From positions 372,001 through 436,000 of the forward strand of contig NZ_CP108364.1 in the NCBI RefSeq assembly GCF_035946055.1: DNA of 64,000 bases. The letters are read 5' to 3'. Source of the stretch: Streptomyces sp. NBC_01341. Lineage in GTDB: Bacteria; Actinomycetota; Actinomycetes; Streptomycetales; Streptomycetaceae. The notes beneath the pieces are model-generated. The model ran no database searches. It was not told where the DNA came from and was given only the letters and a program-made list of their open reading frames with translations. A program made the translations under genes and the position numbers. Positions 8,979-17,591 of the stretch are shown one piece after another (position 1 is the stretch's first letter; each line of letters opens with the position of its first letter).

Positions 8979-9448
8979 GCCGTGCACCTCTTCGTTCGAT
9001 CGCGGGCACGGAGTCCCGCACATCCATCCCTCCCGGTGAGGGCGATGGCGATGGCGCGCAGCCCGCGAGCGCGCCGACCGGGGTGGGACAGCGACCCGCG
9101 GGGGCGTGCCGACGGACAGGATGCCGTCCTTCATGTCCGGCGGCAACACGTTTGGATTCCGCCGTCGCAGGCAGAGCCTGTGCCCGCCGGTCAGGCCCCG
9201 CAGCCGCTGCGCTCCGGGCTCACGGGGCCGCGCCCGGGGAGTCCGAGGACACCGGACCCTCACTCCCCAGCCACATTCCTTACTGCGTCGAAAGCTCTGA
9301 AACACCTCAGATTTGTTTTCGTCCGGCTGGGCACACTGCCAGAATCACAGGGTTCCTGATCATGCGCCTTCGAGCCATCGCCGGACGCCTCCCCCACGGG
9401 GCCCGGCCGGGACCGACCATCTTCCCCTCACAAAGGCGACCCCCCTCC
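8979..9448. other. 470-bp divergent intergenic region
   Basis: Separates the leftward GNAT from the rightward permease. I see no convincing gene. A less GC-rich stretch around 9290-9330 could hold the permease promoter, but I cannot assign -35/-10 boxes. Confidence 0.5.
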
Positions 9449-10909
9449 ATGAGTGACGGCAGCATCTCAGCAGCCGGTCAGCGCGCCGCCGACGCACCGG
9501 CGGCGAGTTCCCCCCACGTGGACGCCGGCGACGCCGGATACAGCAAGGACCTCAAGTCCCGCCACATCAACATGATCGCCATCGGTGGCGCGATCGGCAC
9601 CGGACTCTTCCTGGGCGCGGGCGGGCGCCTCGCCGACGCGGGACCTTCGCTCGCCATCGCCTACGCCGTCTGTGGCGTCTTCGCGTTCTTCGTCGTACGC
9701 GCCCTGGGCGAGCTCATCCTCTACCGGCCGTCGTCCGGTGCCTTCGTCTCCTATGCCCGTGAGTTCATGGGCGAGAAGGGCGCGTTCGCGGCCGGGTGGC
9801 TGTACTTCCTCAACTGGTCGACGACCGCGATCGCGGACATCACCGCGGCCGCGACGTACGCGCACTTCTGGGGTGTGTTCAGCGACATCCCGCAGTGGAT
9901 CCTGGCGTTGATCGCCCTCTCCGTGGTCCTCACGGCCAACCTCATCTCGGTGAAGTACTTCGGCGAGATGGAGTTCTGGTTCGCGATCATCAAGGTCGCG
10001 GCGCTGGTCGCCTTCATGCTGATCGGAATCTTCCTCGTCGTCACCCAGCATCCGGTGGACGGCCACACCCCCGGCCTGTCGACCGTGTCCGAGAGCGGCG
10101 TCTTCCCCGTCGGCACGCTTCCCATGCTGCTCGTGATCCAGGGCGTCGTCTTCGCCTACGCGTCCGTCGAACTGTGCGGCGTCGCCGCCGGCGAGACCGA
10201 GAACCCCGAGAAGATCATGCCGCGTGCGATCAACTCCATCATGTGGCGGGTCGGACTGTTCTACGTCGGCTCGGTGGTGCTACTCGCGCTGCTGCTGCCC
10301 TACACCGCCTACTCCGGGGACCAGAGCCCGTTCGTCACGGTCATGGACAAGCTCGGTGTACCGGGCGCCGCCGGCGTGATGAACCTCGTCGTGCTGACCG
10401 CCGCGCTGTCCAGCCTGAACTCCGGCCTCTACTCCACCGGCCGCATCCTGCGCTCCATGGCCCTGTCGGGTTCGGCACCCCGTTTCACCGGCCTGATGAA
10501 CAAGGGGCAGGTGCCCTACGGGGGCATCCTCCTGACGGCCGGCTTCGGCGTCCTGGGCGTCGGGCTGAACTACGTGGTGCCGGGCCAGGCGTTCGAGATC
10601 GTGCTGAACCTGGCGTCGATCGGGATCCTCGGGACCTGGGGGATGATCATGCTCTGCTCCCTGGTGTTCTGGCACCGCTCGCAGGACGGCCGGGTCACGA
10701 GGCCTGCCTACCGCTTGCCCTGGGCGCCCTACACCCAGCTCGTCACGCTCCTCTTCCTCGCCGGCGTGGCCTTCCTGATGTGGTGGGGCGGCGGCGTGGG
10801 CCGGACGACAGTCATGTTCCTTCCTCTGATCGCGGCGGCGCTCGTCGGCGGGTGGTTCCTGGTCCGGGGGCGGGTGCACCGGATGGCACAGGCGAGGCAG
10901 GACGCCTGA
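9449..10909 (+). CDS. APC-superfamily amino acid permease
   Basis: Inner-membrane amino acid:proton symporter of 486 residues with about 12 transmembrane helices. It contains the AAT-family signature near residue 50 (GGAIGTGLFLGAGGRL) and ALGELILYRPSSGAFVSY, close to the AnsP/GabP/CycA group. The ATG at 9449 has AAAGG 12 bases upstream; the reading frame is open further upstream but that part is not membrane-like. A strong hairpin follows. The substrate (asparagine, GABA or others) is not resolved. Confidence 0.92.
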   Translation: MSDGSISAAGQRAADAPAASSPHVDAGDAGYSKDLKSRHINMIAIGGAIGTGLFLGAGGRLADAGPSLAIAYAVCGVFAFFVVRALGELILYRPSSGAFVSYAREFMGEKGAFAAGWLYFLNWSTTAIADITAAATYAHFWGVFSDIPQWILALIALSVVLTANLISVKYFGEMEFWFAIIKVAALVAFMLIGIFLVVTQHPVDGHTPGLSTVSESGVFPVGTLPMLLVIQGVVFAYASVELCGVAAGETENPEKIMPRAINSIMWRVGLFYVGSVVLLALLLPYTAYSGDQSPFVTVMDKLGVPGAAGVMNLVVLTAALSSLNSGLYSTGRILRSMALSGSAPRFTGLMNKGQVPYGGILLTAGFGVLGVGLNYVVPGQAFEIVLNLASIGILGTWGMIMLCSLVFWHRSQDGRVTRPAYRLPWAPYTQLVTLLFLAGVAFLMWWGGGVGRTTVMFLPLIAAALVGGWFLVRGRVHRMAQARQDA

Positions 10910-10952
10910 CGCGTTTACGCGGGGGCCGGCGAGGCCCTCGACAGCGATCGCA

Positions 10953-10984
10953 GGGTGGCGCCTGCGCACCGGCAGGCGCCACCC
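10953..10984 (+). terminator. strong hairpin terminator after permease
   Basis: Perfect 13-bp stem: GGGTGGCGCCTGC at 10953-10965 pairs with GCAGGCGCCACCC at 10972-10984 around a 6-base loop, 43 bases past the permease stop. Confidence 0.85.
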
Positions 10985-11165
10985 CTCCGATCGTGACCCC
11001 GTGCACACGGCACCCGTACGATCAGCCCGCGCACGCCGCCGTACCGTCTCCTGCCGGTCGGCGGGTGGCTGAAGGCCGGGAATGTTCCGGCCGGTCAGCC
11101 GGTTGCACACATCGACATTGTCATGGACCTCTCATCCGTGGGGTCGGTCCGGGAAGGAGACAACG

Positions 11166-11288
11166 ATGAAGGTGCGTAAATCCCTGCGCTCGCTGAAGTC
11201 ACAGCCCGGAGCCCAGGTGGTGCGCCGCCGCGGCGTGACCTTCGTACTCAACAAGAAGACACCCCGAAACAAGGCGCGCCAAGGCTGA
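11166..11288 (+). CDS. rpmJ: 50S ribosomal protein L36, cysteine-free (zinc-independent) form
   Basis: Basic 40-residue protein with the L36 pattern [20 protein letters not shown] and [20 protein letters not shown]. It contains no Cys, so it lacks the zinc knuckle of ordinary L36. It is the C-minus paralogue that bacteria use when zinc is scarce, usually under Zur control. AGGAG lies 8 bases before the ATG and a perfect terminator follows, so it is a single-gene transcript. I looked for a Zur box upstream and found only GACATTGTC at 11114-11122, which is not a good match. Confidence 0.95.
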   Translation: MKVRKSLRSLKSQPGAQVVRRRGVTFVLNKKTPRNKARQG

Positions 11289-11300
11289 GCGCAGACAGGA

Positions 11301-11326
11301 ATGCCCCGCCCCCACGGGCGGGGCAT
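11301..11326 (+). terminator. rpmJ terminator
   Basis: ATGCCCCGCCC at 11301-11311 pairs perfectly with GGGCGGGGCAT at 11316-11326 around a 4-base loop, followed by TTTC. It starts 12 bases after the rpmJ stop. Confidence 0.92.
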
Positions 11327-11453
11327 TTCGCTGTCACCGTCACCGAGGGCTGCCGGACGACAGCGGCAGGGAACCGGAACGGCCAGGGGTGATGATTCCT
11401 GAAGGTCCGTGCGGTCGTACCGTGGCCGGGCGACGTCACGTACGGAGAGAGCC

Positions 11454-12173
11454 ATGCCTGAGCACATGAACGAATTCGGTCAGCCCATCGGCGAGCCGAT
11501 GCCCGGTTGGGCTCCCCGTCCACTGACTCCCGGCGGCACGCTGGCCGGCCGCTACTGCCGGCTGGAGGCGCTGGATCCCGCCCGGCACGCCCAGGAGGTG
11601 TTCGCCGCGCTTCGCTCGGCCCGGGACGATCGCGACTGGACGTACATGGCCGTCGGTCCCTTCCCCTCAGAGGTGGAGTTCGACGCCTGGATCCGCGAAG
11701 CCGCGTCCAGGACGGACCCCCGGCACTACGCCGTCGTCGACCAGCGGTCCGGCCGCGCCGTGGGCACTCTCTCGCTGATGCGGCAGGACCCCGCGAACGG
11801 GGTCATCGAGGTCGGCAATGTGATGTTCTCCCCACTGCTGAAGCGCACCACCCTCGCCACAGAGGCCCAGGTCCTCCTCATGGCCCACGCTTTCGACGAT
11901 CTCGGCTACCGGCGCTACGAGTGGAAGTGCGACAGTCGCAACGCCCCCTCGCGCAGAGCGGCGGAGCGCCTCGGATTCGGTTACGAGGGCACCTTCCGTC
12001 AAGCCGTCGTGTACAAGGGACGCAGCCGCGACACGGCGTGGTTCTCGATCATCAACGGCGAGTGGCCCACACTCAGGCACGCGTTCGACTCCTGGCTCGA
12101 TCCCGCCAACTTCGATGACGACGGTCGCCAGCGCCGGTCGCTGGCCGACATACGTGCGCGGATCGCGGCATGA
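11454..12173 (+). CDS. GNAT family N-acetyltransferase (RimJ/RimL-like)
   Basis: 239 residues. An N-terminal extension (PMPGWAPRPLTPGG) leads into a GNAT fold with VGNVMFSPLLKRTTLATEAQ, RRYEWKCDSRNAPSRRAAERLG and FGYEGTFRQAVVYKGRSRDT. The extension and these motifs are typical of actinobacterial RimJ-like acetyltransferases. The ATG at 11454 has GGAG 7 bases upstream. It is an independent unit after the rpmJ terminator. Substrate unknown. Confidence 0.9.
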   Translation: MPEHMNEFGQPIGEPMPGWAPRPLTPGGTLAGRYCRLEALDPARHAQEVFAALRSARDDRDWTYMAVGPFPSEVEFDAWIREAASRTDPRHYAVVDQRSGRAVGTLSLMRQDPANGVIEVGNVMFSPLLKRTTLATEAQVLLMAHAFDDLGYRRYEWKCDSRNAPSRRAAERLGFGYEGTFRQAVVYKGRSRDTAWFSIINGEWPTLRHAFDSWLDPANFDDDGRQRRSLADIRARIAA

Positions 12174-12403
12174 GGTGGGCGAAGGACGCGCGCACCTGCC
12201 CCGTGCGGCCGACGGGGCGGCGGGCGCGCCGAGGGCTTGATCCTCGGCTACGGTGGTCGAAGGCCGGGCCTGCCCGGTGGATCACGTCGCCCGGAGGCTG
12301 ACAGCCCGCGCTCAGGGCCATGCGGGCCGGAGCACGACACCGCGGGCCCGGATCCGTCACGCACGCGAGCACTGCCGCAGGCGGACGACGAACAGGAGTC
12401 TCC

Positions 12404-12767
12404 ATGTCCTCCGTATTCCTCGTCAGTGGAGCATCCCGGGGGCTGCCGGCAGGCCGTGCACGCGGGGCACCAGGTCGTGGCCGGTGCGCGCAGACCCGAG
12501 GCGCTGGATGATCTCGTCGCTGAATACGGCGAGCAGATCGCTGTCGTCCCTCTTGACGTCACCAAAACCGCTCATGCGACCGCTGCCGTGCGCACCGCGC
12601 CCGACCGGTTCGGACGTCTCGACGTCCTGGTGAACAATCCGGGATACGCCAACGTCGCGCCCGTGGAGGACGTCGACTCACTGGACGTCGCCGCCGTCGG
12701 CACCGGACGGCGTCTGGCAACTCCCCTGGCCCCGCTATACCGTTCAACGGCCGGCGCAGTCGCCTGA
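12404..12767 (+). pseudogene. SDR oxidoreductase pseudogene (frameshifted and truncated)
   Basis: An intact start (AGGAG, then ATG at 12404) encodes MSSVFLVSGASRG, the beginning of an SDR Rossmann fold. Around 12440-12450 the homology jumps to another frame (QAVHAGHQVVAGARRPEALD) and continues through VPLDVTK and DRFGRLDVLVNN. It then stops at about 120 residues, before the catalytic Ser/Tyr/Lys. The loss of the second GxG region and the missing C-terminal half mean it cannot be a working enzyme. The frame change was read by eye; a sequencing error could explain the shift but not the missing end. Confidence 0.75.
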
Positions 12768-12825
12768 CAGTGACGGCCGGACCGTCCGGCCCCGCAGCGA
12801 GGGCCGCCGCACCTGAGGAGCAGCA

Positions 12826-13293
12826 GTGGCAGATCTCCCTCCCCTCCCTCCCTTCACGCGGGAGTCCGCGACGGTGAAGGTCCGTCTGGCCGAGGACGGC
12901 TGGAACAGCAGGGATCCTCACAGGGTGTCCCAGGTGTACGCCGAGGACTCGCGCTGGCGGAATCGAAGCGAGTGGGTCACCGGGCGTGCGGAGATCGTCG
13001 GATTCCTGACTCGCAAGTGGTCGAGGGAGCTGGACTATCGATTGGTCAAGGAACTCTGGGCCTTCGACGGCAGCCGTATCGCCGTGCGGTTCGCGTACGA
13101 GTCGCACGACGCGGACGGGAAGTGGTGGCGCTCCTTCGGCAACGAGAACTGGGAGTTCAATGAAGCCGGGCTGATGACCGTGCGGCATGCGTGCATCAAC
13201 GACGTCCCGATCCAGGAGGCGGAGCGCGCTTTTCGCTGGCCGCTCGGGCGCCGGCCGGACGATCACCCCGGTCTGAGCGACTTCGGCTTCTGA
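12826..13293 (+). CDS. DUF1348 / nuclear transport factor 2-like protein
   Basis: 155-residue single-domain protein of the NTF2/SnoaL-like cone fold (DUF1348 type). Its pattern is [22 protein letters not shown], then [20 protein letters not shown] and [20 protein letters not shown]. The function is not established; relatives are small-molecule-binding or isomerase-like stress proteins. It starts at GTG 12826 after GAGGAG. It follows the SDR pseudogene by 58 bases and may once have been in its operon. Confidence 0.9.
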   Translation: MADLPPLPPFTRESATVKVRLAEDGWNSRDPHRVSQVYAEDSRWRNRSEWVTGRAEIVGFLTRKWSRELDYRLVKELWAFDGSRIAVRFAYESHDADGKWWRSFGNENWEFNEAGLMTVRHACINDVPIQEAERAFRWPLGRRPDDHPGLSDFGF

Positions 13294-13518
13294 GGACTGC
13301 GGGGGGGGCAGTTCAGGGCCGGCCGGGGCTTGCGGCAGCTGCGGGAACATCGCGTGGTCACGGAGTGCCGAGCCGCTGACCACGACCTGATCCGGCAGAC
13401 GATCAGGGGACAATACTTGCTTCGTCAAACATGTATCTGATTGACTTCCCGTCAGACGGGTCGGCACGCAAGCCGGTTCCGAGTGCACGCCGTCACCCCA
13501 CCCGTGGAGACAGTCGAA
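13294..13518. other. intergenic, no gene seen
   Basis: Includes a G8 run just after the DUF1348 stop and an A/T-richer stretch at 13410-13440. No supported gene. Confidence 0.5.
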
Positions 13519-13578
13519 GTCACCTACTTGACCGGTGACGAAATTATCGCCATGATCGTCACCATGCGAACCGGTGAC
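13519..13578 (+). promoter_or_regulatory. tandem GTCACC-N9-GGTGAC operators before the epoxide hydrolase
   Basis: Two exact sites: 13519-13539 (spacer TACTTGACC) and 13558-13578 (spacer ATGCGAACC), starts 39 bases apart. TTGACC in the first site can act as a -35 box facing the hydrolase. The same arrangement with the same 39-base pitch occurs at 46825-46884. Confidence 0.8.
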
Positions 13579-13895
13579 GCCCTCGCGGTGTTTTCATGCG
13601 GATACCTCTCGCGGCAGGAGGGACATCGAGAGAGGGAGAAGCAAGTGAGGGCGACGAGCCTCGCAAGGGCGCGCTCCCACGGCCGACGGACATGCCGCAG
13701 CCAGCAGCAGGCCCACACGGACAGCGGCCCCCCTCACGTCGCCTTCGGCAGTCCGCCGGCCACGGGCTCACGAGCCAGATCGCACATGCCGTCAGCGGGT
13801 GCCCGGGGTGAGCGCTCAGGTCCGCACTCTCATTCGCCCCGCATCACACCCGCCCTGACACGAGCCACGCTCGCAGTCGAGAGATGGAGTTCACG
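13579..13895 (+). other. 318-bp leader between operators and hydrolase
   Basis: No convincing gene. A GTG at 13645 behind AGGGAG opens a frame running into the hydrolase start, but its product is Arg/Ser/His-rich and not protein-like. If transcription starts at the operators this is a long 5' leader. Confidence 0.4.
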
Positions 13896-15245
13896 ATGAC
13901 CACCACCGAAAACGCCGGTCAGCCGCACAACACGGGCCGGCGACGGTTCCTCGGCCTGGCCGCAGGCGCCGTCGCCGCCACCCAGATCGGCCTGCCCGGC
14001 CAGGCACAGGCGGCAGAGCCCGTCGCAGCGACGCCCGGCGCGACGGCATTCGACTCCGCGAAGCCGATCGCCGGGGTCCGGCCCTTCCGCATCAAGATCC
14101 CGCAGCGGGACATCAACGAACTCCGCCGCCGTGTGAAGGCGACGCGCTGGCCCGACCGGGAAACGGTCGGCGACAGGTCCCAGGGTGCGCAGTTGGCGAA
14201 GCTCCGACCGCTCGTCGAGTACTGGGGCAGCGGCTACAACTGGCGCAAGGTCGAGGCGACGCTCAACTCACTGCCGCAGTTCATCACCGAACTCGACGGC
14301 CTGGACATCCAGTTCGCACACATCCGCTCGCCGCACGCGGACGCGATGCCGCTGCTGATGACCCACGGCTGGCCGGGATCGATCATCGAGTTGCTGAAGG
14401 TCATCGGGCCTCTCACCAACCCGACCGCCCACGGTGGCCGTGCGGAGGACGCCTTCCACCTCGTACTCCCGACGCTGCCCGGATACGGCTTCTCGGGCAA
14501 GCCGACTGCGGCGGGGTGGAATCCCGCCAGGGTCGCCAAGGCCTTCCACGAGCTCATGCATCGCCTGGGCTACCAGCGATACGTCTCCCAGGGCGGTGAC
14601 TGGGGTGCCATCATCTCGGAACTGCTGGCAACGCAGCGCCCGGACGGACTCCTCGGCATTCACATCAACATGCCCGGCACCGTGCCCCCGGACGTGCTGC
14701 GCCACCTGCGCAATTTCGACCCCGCACCCGTGGGCCTGTCCGCCCGCGAGAAGGCGGCGTACGACCGCCTGCTGCACTTCTACCGGGACGGCTTCGGCTA
14801 CGCCGCGATGATGAACCAGAGCCCTCAGACGATCGGTTACGCGCTGGCCGACTCGCCGGTCGCGATGGCCGCGTACTACTACGACAAGTTCGCCGAGTGG
14901 ACCGACTCCGACGGCAAGCCGGAGAAGGTGCTCACCTACGACGAGATGCTCGATGCCATCTCCCTCTACTGGTTCACCCGGACCGGGACCTCCTCCTCCC
15001 GGCTGTACTGGGAAGGTGCCCAGGCCGGCGGCGGCCCGTTCGACGCCTTCGACATCCCGTCCCTCCCCGTCGCGGTCACCGTGTTCCCGGGTGAGATCTA
15101 CCGCGCACCGCGAAGCTGGGGTGAACGCGCGTTCGGCAACCTCGTCCACTGGAACGAGGTCGACAAGGGCGGCCACTTCGCCGCTTGGGAGCAGCCGCAG
15201 CTGCTGTCCCAGGAGATCCGTCAGGCCTTCAGGTCCCTGCGCTGA
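13896..15245 (+). CDS. Tat-exported epoxide hydrolase (EHN-type alpha/beta hydrolase)
   Basis: 449 residues. A twin-Arg leader (GRRRFLGLAAGAVAATQIG) predicts export by Tat. Next come the epoxide hydrolase N-terminal domain (PFRIKIPQRDINELRRRV, TRWPDRE) and an alpha/beta hydrolase core. The core has oxyanion motif HGWPGS, Asp nucleophile in GGDWGA and catalytic His in KGGHFAAWEQP. It opens epoxides to diols. The ATG at 13896 has GGAG 6 bases upstream; an ATG four codons earlier overlaps that motif and is less likely. Expression is probably set by the tandem operators at 13519-13578. Confidence 0.93.
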   Translation: MTTTENAGQPHNTGRRRFLGLAAGAVAATQIGLPGQAQAAEPVAATPGATAFDSAKPIAGVRPFRIKIPQRDINELRRRVKATRWPDRETVGDRSQGAQLAKLRPLVEYWGSGYNWRKVEATLNSLPQFITELDGLDIQFAHIRSPHADAMPLLMTHGWPGSIIELLKVIGPLTNPTAHGGRAEDAFHLVLPTLPGYGFSGKPTAAGWNPARVAKAFHELMHRLGYQRYVSQGGDWGAIISELLATQRPDGLLGIHINMPGTVPPDVLRHLRNFDPAPVGLSAREKAAYDRLLHFYRDGFGYAAMMNQSPQTIGYALADSPVAMAAYYYDKFAEWTDSDGKPEKVLTYDEMLDAISLYWFTRTGTSSSRLYWEGAQAGGGPFDAFDIPSLPVAVTVFPGEIYRAPRSWGERAFGNLVHWNEVDKGGHFAAWEQPQLLSQEIRQAFRSLR

Positions 15246-15252
15246 CCGATGT

Positions 15253-15313
15253 CCGTCCGGGGCGGTCCTGACCGATGACCGTCATGGGCCGGTCCGTGTG
15301 AGGCCCCGGACGG
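15253..15313. terminator. possible shared terminator between convergent genes
   Basis: CCGTCCGGGGC at 15253-15263 pairs with GCCCCGGACGG at 15303-15313 (11 bp), but the loop is 39 bases long, so it is a weak candidate. Confidence 0.35.
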
Positions 15314-15438
15314 CGGGGTCGACGGCACGTCCGGCCTCCCGGGCGGTCCCCTCCTGCCGAAGCCGCGGTGTCAGCGGCGCGAGCGCCGGGGCCCGGACCG
15401 AAGTCCCGCTCCACCGGGCCGAAGGCACCGCCGGTCTT

Positions 15439-16425
15439 CTATGCGGACGGTGTCAACGCCGCTTCCAGCTTGGCAACCGTCACCTGGTGGCCGAAGAGAC
15501 CGGCCATCCCGCCCGAGTGCAGGAAGACCGTGCGCCGTCCCGGCTTGACGACGCCTTCCTCGACCGCTGCGACGAGGCCGGCCATCGCTCGTCCGGTGTA
15601 GACCGGATCCAGCACGATGCCCTCGGTGCGGGCCGTCAAGGTGAGGGCGGCAAGGGCGCCTTGCGTCAGCGACCCGTACCCTTCGCCCACCTGATCGAGG
15701 CGAATCCGCAAGGACTCGGCCGGGCAGTCCCTGCCCAGGAGGCCGGTTGCCAGTTCGGCGACCGTGCCGCCGGGGTCCGTGACAGCGCCGCAGTGGACTC
15801 CCATCACACGTGTCTCGCCGAGGGCGGCGACGAGGCCGGCCATCGTACCGCCGGACCCGACGGCCACGACGACGGTCGACAGATCAGGGGCCTGCACGAG
15901 GAGTTCACGCCCGCACTCCTCGTATCCACGCGCCCCGGGCACGCTCGAACCGCCGAAGGGAATCAGGGCGGGCTCGGCACCCCGCAGGCGCAACTGTGCG
16001 ACCACGTCCTCTGCCGCCGTGGACAGTTCACGGTCACCGACGTCACCGGCCCAGACGACGGTGGCGCCGAAGAGCCCGTCGAGCGCCAGGTTGCCGGACG
16101 ACGAGGAACCGGGTGTCCCGGCGAGCACGAGCACCACCTCCAGTCCCAGCCGCGCTCCGGCGGCAGCGGTCAGGCGCGCGTGGTTGCTCTGCGGCGCACC
16201 GGTGGTGACGAGGACCGTTGCACCTTCGGCACGTGCCGCGCCGCAGGTCCACTCAAGTTTTCGGACCTTGTTCCCGCCGCCCCCGAGGCCCGCGAGGTCA
16301 TCTCGCTTGATCCAGAGGTCGTCGGCCCCCAGGCCGAGGGCGCGGCCCAGTCGCGGCATGGGTTCCAGAGGGGTCGGCCAGGTCCCGAGGAGCACACGCT
16401 CGGTGGGGTGGCTTTCCGGGGTCAT
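15439..16425 (-). CDS. PLP-dependent D-cysteine desulfhydrase / ACC deaminase-like enzyme
   Basis: 328 residues of PLP fold type II. The start LGTWPTPLEPMPRLG and the PLP lysine in GGGGNKVRKLE are typical of the D-cysteine desulfhydrase/ACC-deaminase family. TGAPQSNHARLTAAAGARLG and VVAVGSGGTMAGLVA follow. It would eliminate sulfide or ammonia from a D-amino acid; D-Cys versus ACC cannot be separated by eye. The ATG at 16425 has AGGAAGGG upstream; longer in-frame starts would run into the divergent promoter. It is transcribed away from the TetR gene. Confidence 0.9.
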   Translation of the reverse strand: MTPESHPTERVLLGTWPTPLEPMPRLGRALGLGADDLWIKRDDLAGLGGGGNKVRKLEWTCGAARAEGATVLVTTGAPQSNHARLTAAAGARLGLEVVLVLAGTPGSSSSGNLALDGLFGATVVWAGDVGDRELSTAAEDVVAQLRLRGAEPALIPFGGSSVPGARGYEECGRELLVQAPDLSTVVVAVGSGGTMAGLVAALGETRVMGVHCGAVTDPGGTVAELATGLLGRDCPAESLRIRLDQVGEGYGSLTQGALAALTLTARTEGIVLDPVYTGRAMAGLVAAVEEGVVKPGRRTVFLHSGGMAGLFGHQVTVAKLEAALTPSA

Positions 16426-16604
16426 CGCGGCCCTTCCTCTCAACGCTTCTGTGGACGGCACCGGATCATCTTGCCAGGCCCCCGACTGCATGGTGTTCGT
16501 CGGGCAAGACACCTCCGCCGGTCGCGGTGCGTGACCCGTGGCGTCGGTTGGGGCGTCCTCGGCACAGGACCGGACCTGCCCTTTCCCCCGGAGCCCAGAG
16601 ACCG

Positions 16605-16632
16605 CAGTGAGTGAACGCTCGTTCACTCACTG
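16605..16632. promoter_or_regulatory. 13+13 bp perfect inverted repeat, TetR operator
   Basis: CAGTGAGTGAACG at 16605-16617 and its exact complement CGTTCACTCACTG at 16620-16632, spacer CT. It ends 4 bases before a TATCAT -10 box (16637-16642). The TetR ATG lies 6 bases beyond that box, implying a leaderless autoregulated transcript. Confidence 0.85.
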
Positions 16633-16648
16633 CTGTTATCATTCGTAC

Positions 16649-17377
16649 ATGGTGACAGCCGAAGGACAGCAGTCGCGCGAGGGGGCGCGGGACAGGGTCA
16701 TTCGAGCGGCCGCAGCACTCCTCGCGAGGGAGGGCCCGGAGGCTGTCTCCACCCGGGCCGTCGCCGCCGCTGCCGGAATCCAACCGCCGACGATCTTCCG
16801 CTTGTTCGGCGACAAGGACGGCCTGATGGAAGCGGTGGCCGCCTTCGGCCTGAGCAAGTACCTCCCTGCCAAAAAACTGCTCGAGGCCACGGATGATCCA
16901 CTTGCCGACCTCACCAGGGCATGGGATCTGCACGTGGAGTTCGGCCTCCGTCAGCCGGTCTTCTACGCCCTGGCATTCGGGCAGTCGCGGCCCGGGCACG
17001 TGACCGCCGCCGGCCGCGAGGCGGTCGCGGGACTTCAGCAGATCATGAAGCGTGCGGCCGACGCCGGTCTTCTCCGGATGAGCGTGGAACGCGCCACCGC
17101 GCTGATGCATGCCAACGGCACGGGCGTCGTCTTCTCGATGCTCGGAACACCACCGGAAGAACGGGACCCCGGGCTGTCCGCTGCGGCCCGCGACAACGTC
17201 CTGGCCGCTATCACAGGCGGTGTTCGGCACGCGGAACGACCCGCCAGCGGCATCGGCCACCGGGCGACGGCCCTGCGGGAGTCCTTGCAGGGCTCCGGCG
17301 CATCGGTACTCAGCGACGGTGAGCGGATCCTGCTGACCGAGTGGCTCAACCGCCTGGCGGACGCCGACACGGGCTGA
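16649..17377 (+). CDS. TetR/AcrR family transcriptional regulator
   Basis: 242 residues. The N-terminal helix-turn-helix reads VIRAAAALLAREGPEAVSTR, then VAAAAGIQPPTIFRLFGDKD. The ligand domain is not diagnostic. There is no Shine-Dalgarno, and a TATCAT -10 box ends 6 bases before the ATG, so the mRNA is probably leaderless. The 13+13 palindrome directly upstream is the likely operator. The divergent desulfhydrase gene starts about 180 bases on the other side and may be a target. Confidence 0.93.
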   Translation: MVTAEGQQSREGARDRVIRAAAALLAREGPEAVSTRAVAAAAGIQPPTIFRLFGDKDGLMEAVAAFGLSKYLPAKKLLEATDDPLADLTRAWDLHVEFGLRQPVFYALAFGQSRPGHVTAAGREAVAGLQQIMKRAADAGLLRMSVERATALMHANGTGVVFSMLGTPPEERDPGLSAAARDNVLAAITGGVRHAERPASGIGHRATALRESLQGSGASVLSDGERILLTEWLNRLADADTG

Positions 17378-17523
17378 CCTCCCGCGGGACCGCCCCTTCC
17401 CCTGGGGTCGTCCGTGCCCGGTGCCAGGGCACGCGAGCCCAGCATGATCCGACGAGAGGCCCGAGCCTGGTGCGCCATGCGAGGCCGGTCGCTTCACAGC
17501 CATCGCGAACGAGTCACGGCGCC

Positions 17524-17556
17524 CGGTGGCCGGCCGGGCATCCCGGCCGACCACCG
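17524..17556. terminator. terminator between convergent tetR and secY
   Basis: 15-bp arms at 17524-17538 and 17542-17556 with a single mismatch and a 3-base loop, 36 bases beyond the secY stop and about 150 beyond the tetR stop. It could serve both. Confidence 0.7.
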
Positions 17557-17591
17557 ACCGGGCAGGTCCTGCCTCGGCGGTACAGACTTCG

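Noticed and set aside
11114..11122. GACATTGTC as a Zur box upstream of rpmJ
   Set aside because: Symmetric but too short and a poor match to the Zur consensus as I remember it.
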